Shown piece after piece: positions 7,271-11,875 of a DNA stretch of 11,875 nt. The first letter of the stretch is position 1, and the number at the start of each line of letters is the position of its first letter. Under the pieces are notes generated by a model. It searched no databases. It worked only from the letters and a program-made list of their open reading frames with translations, and was not told the origin of the DNA. The stretch is from Actinomycetota bacterium (GTDB lineage: Bacteria > Margulisbacteria > Marinamargulisbacteria > SXXA01), in assembly GCA_005791325.1 (NCBI GenBank), contig SXXA01000165.1, positions 1 to 11,875 on the forward strand, given 5' to 3'. Made by a program: the position numbers and the translations under genes.

Positions 7271-8176
7271 ATGGGTGATTTACATAGCGTACGACGCTCA
7301 ATTGGGGCCTCCTTGCTAGGTCAATTTGTATTTACCCAACTCCTACGATCGCGTCAAAGCAAATGGTGGCGTTGGACAGGGGGAGTGTGGCAGTTTATTT
7401 TAATATGGGGTCGATTAAAAAGCTGGATTATTTCAGTTCCTGTCCATAACACCACTATATTAGCGCCCATTGACGATTATTGGATACAGCGGTGGATAGA
7501 AAATGAAACAGCCCTGACTCCCCTCAACCAATTATCTGTCATATTAACCAGTGAAATCCCCACCTTGTGCATTATTGAACTAGGTTCCGGTGTTGGGTTT
7601 TGGGAGATTGTATGTCCATCAACTTATCCCCCTATTTTGGGAATTGAATCCGACTTTGAACGATTTCGACTTTTAAATCGTAATGCATTATATATCGATC
7701 ATTTTCAAACTGAGTGTGCTACGATCAACACTGAAGCCACCACATCCACGGTGTCCATTGATTCTGAACTCAACCCAATGGTGACCCTATCGATCTCGGA
7801 ATTATTTCATCGGCATCCTTCCTTTCAACAAGCCAACTGGCTACGGATTCCACTACTTGATCGAGTACTAGACTCCATCGATTCTATATTTGGATGGGCA
7901 TATGTTCAAAAACCGGTGATTACCATGCAATGGCTGACCATACCCAATGATCGAATCACCCAACTCATAACCCGCCTAAAAGACGCTGGCTATACCCGCT
8001 CCCTATGGGTTGGAACGTCAGTGATGATGGGAATTGAGTTAAGTCACACCGCCCTTATCGATGATTTGATCCTCGGGCCCCGCTCCAGAACGGGATGGAT
8101 GGTCCATTTCTTCCCCCCCGCTTATGCCCATATTGTCGACTTGATCCGTGGACAGTGGCGTGCCCAAGGGATCTAA
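7271..8176 (+). CDS. FkbM-like methyltransferase family protein, motifs weakened
   Basis: The only plus-strand gene, 301 residues, divergent from queF. A SAM-binding style motif I is visible at ~101-110 (IIELGSGVGF), followed by GIESDFERFRLLNRNAL (~124-140), which resembles the EP...L..N pattern of FkbM-type O-methyltransferases. The later block VTLSISELF...NWLRIP...VLDSIDSIF...KPVITMQW (~171-221) has the shape of the FkbM segment VxTLDxLL...DFLKIDVEGxE...VL.G....KP, but the usual LKIDVEG reads LRIPLLD, so the conserved Lys, Asp and Glu are lost. About 90 N-terminal residues, rich in Trp, match nothing I recognise. AGGA lies seven bases before the ATG. A catalytic role is uncertain; related FkbM proteins modify sugars or glycolipids. 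Its stop codon lies where the reverse-strand fliF-like tail ends. Confidence 0.6.
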   Translation: MGDLHSVRRSIGASLLGQFVFTQLLRSRQSKWWRWTGGVWQFILIWGRLKSWIISVPVHNTTILAPIDDYWIQRWIENETALTPLNQLSVILTSEIPTLCIIELGSGVGFWEIVCPSTYPPILGIESDFERFRLLNRNALYIDHFQTECATINTEATTSTVSIDSELNPMVTLSISELFHRHPSFQQANWLRIPLLDRVLDSIDSIFGWAYVQKPVITMQWLTIPNDRITQLITRLKDAGYTRSLWVGTSVMMGIELSHTALIDDLILGPRSRTGWMVHFFPPAYAHIVDLIRGQWRAQGI

Positions 8177-9023
8177 ACTTTTTTCAATCCAGCGGGTTAA
8201 TCCCATCACCACCTGATCTGGAGTATCATCAATGGTTTGTCGCACCAATTCATCTTGATGTTGCCACCGCTCCACCCAATTTGTATGTGAAACAGATGGG
8301 TGTTTAGCGTGTTATTTTTGACGGCTCAACCGTCGATAGATACGAACCCATTTTTGAATAAATGGCATGCATCTCCAAATCAACCCAGCTACCACGACTC
8401 CTATTAGCAACCATTTAACCCACCATTGCTTTCCCCAATCCATAACCTGATCCATCGATACCCGACTTTCTTTAAATGGAACATACGAAATCGTGAGGGT
8501 ATCCCCACGACCCCAATTAATCACGGCTTGTTTTTCAATAATGGCGGTTAAATCAGGTTTATCGATTTTGGCTTTTTTAAAGGCATCACTATCAATAACA
8601 ACGGTGACCACCATATTCTTAATATTCGATTCAACCGTTTGCTCCGTTTTGGTTTCATTGACCAAAATATGGGTGCCACTTCCTTTTTTAATAGATTGCT
8701 CATCAAGCTCAAACCGCTCATCCAGTTGAATGGGGGTCAACTCTTTGCTGTTGGGGGTACTAACTGGATTGGATTTTGGGGATAGTAGCCGGCTCTGGAA
8801 AACCTGGTAAGGACTCGGATGAATACCCTTTGGGTGGTGCATTGGAACGAACAAATCGGGTGGTATTAAAACCAGGCAAGGCAATGGTTTTTGTCGTATA
8901 TTTTGACTGACGCCATATGAATACCAACCCGAGCATGACCCCTAGGGTAATCAAAAGAATAATATTCACGATTCGATAACCTGTTGTCATAATCGACTCA
9001 ACCGTGTTCCATTTATACCCCAT
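8174..9023 (-). pseudogene. Minimal FliF-like flagellar MS-ring protein, one frameshift and one in-frame TAA
   Basis: FliF forms the inner-membrane MS ring of the flagellum and binds FliG by its C-terminal tail. Joined across two lesions, the product would be about 283 residues against 500-580 usually. Seen in order: WNTVESIMTTGYRIV and a membrane segment (~17-37), a Pro-rich linker with two LPGF copies, then ETKTEQTVESNIKNMVVTVV, an acidic helix and GRGDTLTISYVPF (~122-183), which match the FliF C-terminal domain pattern (VAVVVD ... RGDxVxVxxxPF). A second membrane segment (~203-216) and a basic stretch follow. After TAA at 8312-8314 the same frame continues with DELVRQTIDDTPDQVVMGL and TRWIEK, like the FliG-binding tail. 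The frame change lies in 8760-8884, most simply at TTTTGGGG (8774-8781). The ring-building modules 1 and 2 are absent. The start is uncertain (ATG 9023, ATG 8990 or TTG 9050). Confidence 0.65.
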
Positions 9024-9234
9024 CCGCCCTATACGGTTATGGAATATCAATTACTGCCGTACCCCAGCTAAGTATGGCAAGGTCGGATATATTCTCATTA
9101 TAATCATTGCGAATAAACTGCGCCTCCATGCGTTGGTTACGGTACAATATATTATGCTGAACCGTGTTGGGTGTTTTAGAGGGAGGTGTATCCAGTATGC
9201 TGGGTTTTAAATGAATCCATTCCCACCCAAGCTG

Positions 9235-10758
9235 TTATTGATCTTCATCATTTCCCTGACTTAATTGAAACTGATTACATGATTTTAGGAACCCGTCACT
9301 TTCTTTTGTGCTTTGTTGGGTCATCGCCAATTGGGTATGGGCATTCATACTATATTGGGCATTATATAATTGAAAATTGGTCTGTTGTTTTTGTAAGACA
9401 CTCAACCCATCAAACAGTTTCCAAATCAAACCGGTACCAACGCCCCCATTTGAATCGACATAATACGCCCCCATTTGCACATCCAATCCTTTAACCATAG
9501 AAGCCCCTATGTTGCTAGCAAATTTTAGTTGATACCGTTCTATATCCGTTTTTTTGCTACCATCAAACTTAAATTCAGATGTGGCCGACCATCGAAGCCA
9601 CCCCCAATCGAACGGTGGATATTGTGAGTGGGAACCCCAATCGGAACTGAGCCTGCCTACTACCAGCCGGAAGTGCCCCTGGATCAGGGTAAATTGTTGT
9701 GGTGTATCGGGTAATATTAGTCGTATTGCTTTCCGGCACCACCGAAATGATTAGCTCGTTGAAATAAGATGAAAGTGGAATATCAATAAAACGATGGCGG
9801 CCCGCTTTTCGTTTGATGCGGTAAATTGGCTGGTCATTGATGGCAAAAATGACGTCCGAGTTTTCGGAACGTTCTAACTCAAACGTGGTTGTTGCCTTAC
9901 CTGAACCCGATAATTAGGAGCGAGGCATACTTTGAACACCCCCCCCCACATACTCGGTATTGGCATCAATTGATTGGGATTAGTGGGTAGATCTCCTAAA
10001 AGATAGACACATTGATTATTATAATCCTGATGTCTGAATTGAACGTTGGTTAATACCCAATCGCGACTACTCTTCTGACTTACTTGTGGTGCCGCATCAA
10101 ACCCACCTGTTGTGACATCTTTTGGAATGGGTTTAATAAGACCCCACTTAATAATATTCTGACTTAAATTGAACATCCCATTTACAGTATACCCATTATC
10201 AAACGCCGTTGAGATGGTATCAGGTGTCATTTCATGGGTTCCACCCAAATTAACATAGCCAGAGAACGTTGCCGGCCGGTGGGTCATTTTAACAGGCTTT
10301 GTTTTAACACGAGGTTGTAGGGGTATTTCTTGCTTTATACGATAAGCAACCGGTATTTCAATAGAAACAAGTAAGGTTAACTTACTAAATTGACACCGGC
10401 ACCCCCATTCTTTTAGGGTTTTAAAGGTAATCCATTGGGTACTCGCGTTTTGCTGAAATGCTTGAAATGCCATTGGAGTAAGGAGTGGTTGCAACGCATT
10501 CTGTAATGTTTGGTAGTCCACCGCAACATCTGATTTTCCATTGTAATACACCACTCGAATGGGTATTTCTGGTGAATCATCCAGTTGCATTTGTCCCACA
10601 TCTTCAAAGCGAATCACTTGTCGACGTTGTTCCAATAATTTAGCAGCCCGACTTGATGCATCATTATTCTGTGCCAATAGGGGTCCCATATGGCACAGAA
10701 TAACCATAAGCAAATACCTAGTCAGCCACTTGATCAACAATGGTTGCGACGATTTCAT
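9235..10758 (-). pseudogene. Fimbrial usher, N-terminal half, with two frame changes and truncated barrel
   Basis: Ushers are outer-membrane pores that receive chaperone-subunit complexes and assemble pili; they normally have 750-900 residues. The first frame (10758 to TAG at 9874) has a signal peptide (~1-30), an N-terminal binding domain (~48-145, with a Cys-Arg-Cys at 120-122), and early barrel strands including CVYLLGDLPTN and a Trp-Gly-Gly segment. Coding then moves to another frame within 9876-9914 (KATTTFELERSENSDVIFAI..., the plug-type domain) and again within about 9690-9755 (PDTPQQFTLIQGHFRLVVG...), then runs to TAA at 9235-9237. The TAA frame remains open for about 63 more codons to 9044, with less clear content. 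The second half of the barrel and the C-terminal domains are missing. The ATG at 10758 overlaps the chaperone gene by 41 bases and AAGGGAG touches it. A nine-C run (9939-9947) is a further possible slip site. Confidence 0.75.
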
Positions 10759-11479
10759 CTCCCTTAAATTCTTCAGGTAATGAAATAGCCATTTTCCTAT
10801 TAAACTGTGGATAGAGTGAAAATGTACTGACGGGATATTTATAAGAAACCCCCTCGTTTGTCTTTGACTTAATCAAAATGGACTTATTTTCCAACGAATG
10901 GCGAATATTTCCTGAATTACTTAACACCACATGGGCCACCGGCTTATCCTCATCCATGACCAACTTTGAACTTAACACACTCACATTGGATTCTGGATTA
11001 TCGGGCATAACGGACATAAACCGAATTTGATTAAATAAGGTCTTAACTTTTACTTTGGGTTCCTTGGAATCCTTCTCTTTATCGGGATCTGCATCCTTAT
11101 CTGGCTCTGTAATATCCAACTCTTTAACCATTAAGCGAAATGGGGTTTCTTTTTTAACCTCATTTTTATTGGCCCACGTAATTTTGACGACCTCTTCATT
11201 TCCTGGGTCTATAATGATGCCACTGGGTGATATTTTAAACCAATCTTCCGGAATAGCAGGATTCGACTCTTCGTAATCTTCATTAAATTCCATGCCCTTT
11301 ACATCAAACTCAACTGCTTGTGGGGATTCACCCGTATTTCGCACCAATATAGAGATACTATTCTTTTTGTCAGATGGCACAAACGATACGGACGAAAACA
11401 CCAATTCATAAGCCAATAACGCTTGACTCCCCATGCTTAATAATAAGCCAAGGCCTAACCACCATTTATGCTTCAACAT
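10718..11479 (-). CDS. Periplasmic PapD-like fimbrial chaperone
   Basis: Chaperones of this class bind pilin subunits in the periplasm by donor-strand complementation and deliver them to the usher. The product is 253 residues with a clear signal peptide (cut near Ala23). The first Ig-like domain begins LVFSSVSFVPSDKKNSISIL and contains the family pattern ISPSGIIIDPGNEEVVKITW (~83-102) followed by TPFRLMVKEL (~112-121). Then comes an unusual acidic, Lys/Asp-rich insertion (~122-143) in the F1-G1 region before the G1 strand VKTLFNQIRFMSVMP. The second domain follows, with VVLSNSGNIRHSL. The reading frame is intact, ends in TAG and overlaps the usher gene, the usual chaperone-usher order. AAGGAG is six bases before the ATG, within the end of the upstream TPR gene. 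No pilin subunit gene is visible in the window. Confidence 0.85.
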   Translation of the reverse strand: MLKHKWWLGLGLLLSMGSQALLAYELVFSSVSFVPSDKKNSISILVRNTGESPQAVEFDVKGMEFNEDYEESNPAIPEDWFKISPSGIIIDPGNEEVVKITWANKNEVKKETPFRLMVKELDITEPDKDADPDKEKDSKEPKVKVKTLFNQIRFMSVMPDNPESNVSVLSSKLVMDEDKPVAHVVLSNSGNIRHSLENKSILIKSKTNEGVSYKYPVSTFSLYPQFNRKMAISLPEEFKGDEIVATIVDQVAD

Positions 11480-11480
11480 G

Positions 11481-11875
11481 TTACTCTCCTTTTTTAGCCC
11501 GTGACCGAGCTCGAATGTCCTCTAAAATAACCTTGGGCAATTTTTGCAACTCGGGATGTTGTGGGTTTAACATATACCCTTCCTTCCCATACCGAATGGC
11601 ATTTGTTAAATCGCCCAGCAAATAATAAATTAAGCCAATTTGAATTGGGAAAATCGGCAAAAAGGGTGAGGCATTTTTAAGTTCTTGGATCGCATTGTAA
11701 TATGCCCCTTGATTGTAAAATGATGGGCTCTTTGAAAAAAATCAAAGCTTGCCGCACCATTTACATATACTTCCTCCGTTGACTGTGAATTTCCTTCAAA
11801 TGGCTGGTAGGTTTTAACCAATTTATTCAAGGCGGTTGAAATTCCTTCTTTGGTACTTTGAAGGGTTTCCAAATC
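11481..11875 (-). pseudogene. TPR-containing protein, 3' end, frameshifted at a poly-A/T tract
   Basis: This gene enters from the right edge. The incoming frame reads LETLQSTKEGISTALNKLV ... VYVNGAASFDFF, then loses sense after a run of seven T on the minus strand (11735-11741). In the next frame SKSPSFYNQGAYYNAIQELK and PFLPIFPIQIGLIYYLLGDL TNAIRYGKEG continue to TAA at 11481-11483, two bases before the chaperone ATG. One extra T in the run would give a single continuous protein. The helix pairs with G..YY..G....AI..... and a closing NPQHPEL fit tetratricopeptide repeats, so a scaffold or accessory protein of the fimbrial operon is plausible. The exact role is not recognised. Confidence 0.65.

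Noticed and set aside
7098..7301. Minus-strand ORF of 67 codons between queF and the fkbM-like gene
   Set aside because: It overlaps the probable queF promoter and the start of the divergent gene, has no convincing ribosome site and no recognisable motif.
9004..9494. Plus-strand ORFs opposite the usher/fliF-like junction as a separate gene
   Set aside because: Products are unrecognisable and without ribosome sites, while the minus strand carries usher-like and FliF-like sequence.

Overview
The window is a mostly intact, densely packed chromosomal segment, with a damaged surface-structure region at its right end. All protein genes but one are on the minus strand. Envelope genes point to an outer-membrane (Gram-negative type) bacterium: a PapD-like periplasmic chaperone, a fimbrial usher and a FliF-like ring protein, alongside housekeeping genes with moderate GC. 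I cannot assign a phylum from sequence alone. No insertion sequence, integrase, CRISPR array or rRNA is visible.

Region 1 (bases 1-4520, minus strand) is a phosphate-uptake operon. It runs tRNA-Thr(CGT), pstC, pstA, pstB, a PhoR-like sensor kinase and phoU, with overlapping start/stop codons. pstS and phoB are not in the window. Two things are odd. The kinase has lost the phosphoacceptor His and its neighbours while keeping the ATP-binding motifs. phoU has an in-frame TAG at its 29th codon.

Region 2 (4527-7105, minus strand) is a compact four-gene unit: queF (queuosine synthesis), a TrmH-type tRNA 2'-O-methyltransferase, a Gph-like HAD phosphatase and amj (alternative lipid II flippase). All genes overlap. 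An extended -10 promoter lies before queF, and a good promoter lies between amj and the tRNA.

Region 3 (7271-8176, plus strand) holds one FkbM-like methyltransferase relative with weakened motifs.

Region 4 (about 8174-11875, minus strand) holds, in transcription order, the end of a TPR protein, a PapD-like chaperone, the N-terminal part of a fimbrial usher, and a very short FliF-like protein. That protein has two membrane segments, a FliF C-terminal periplasmic domain and a FliG-binding-like tail, but no room for the usual ring-building modules 1 and 2. Three of the four genes are broken by frame changes or in-frame stops, whereas the nine protein genes of 152-7062 are all open. The contrast suggests real decay of a fimbrial/flagellar region, but base-calling errors in homopolymers cannot be excluded from one sequence.

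Best leads: the minimal FliF-like gene beside a chaperone-usher cluster, the pseudo-histidine-kinase in the pst operon, and the amber codon in phoU.
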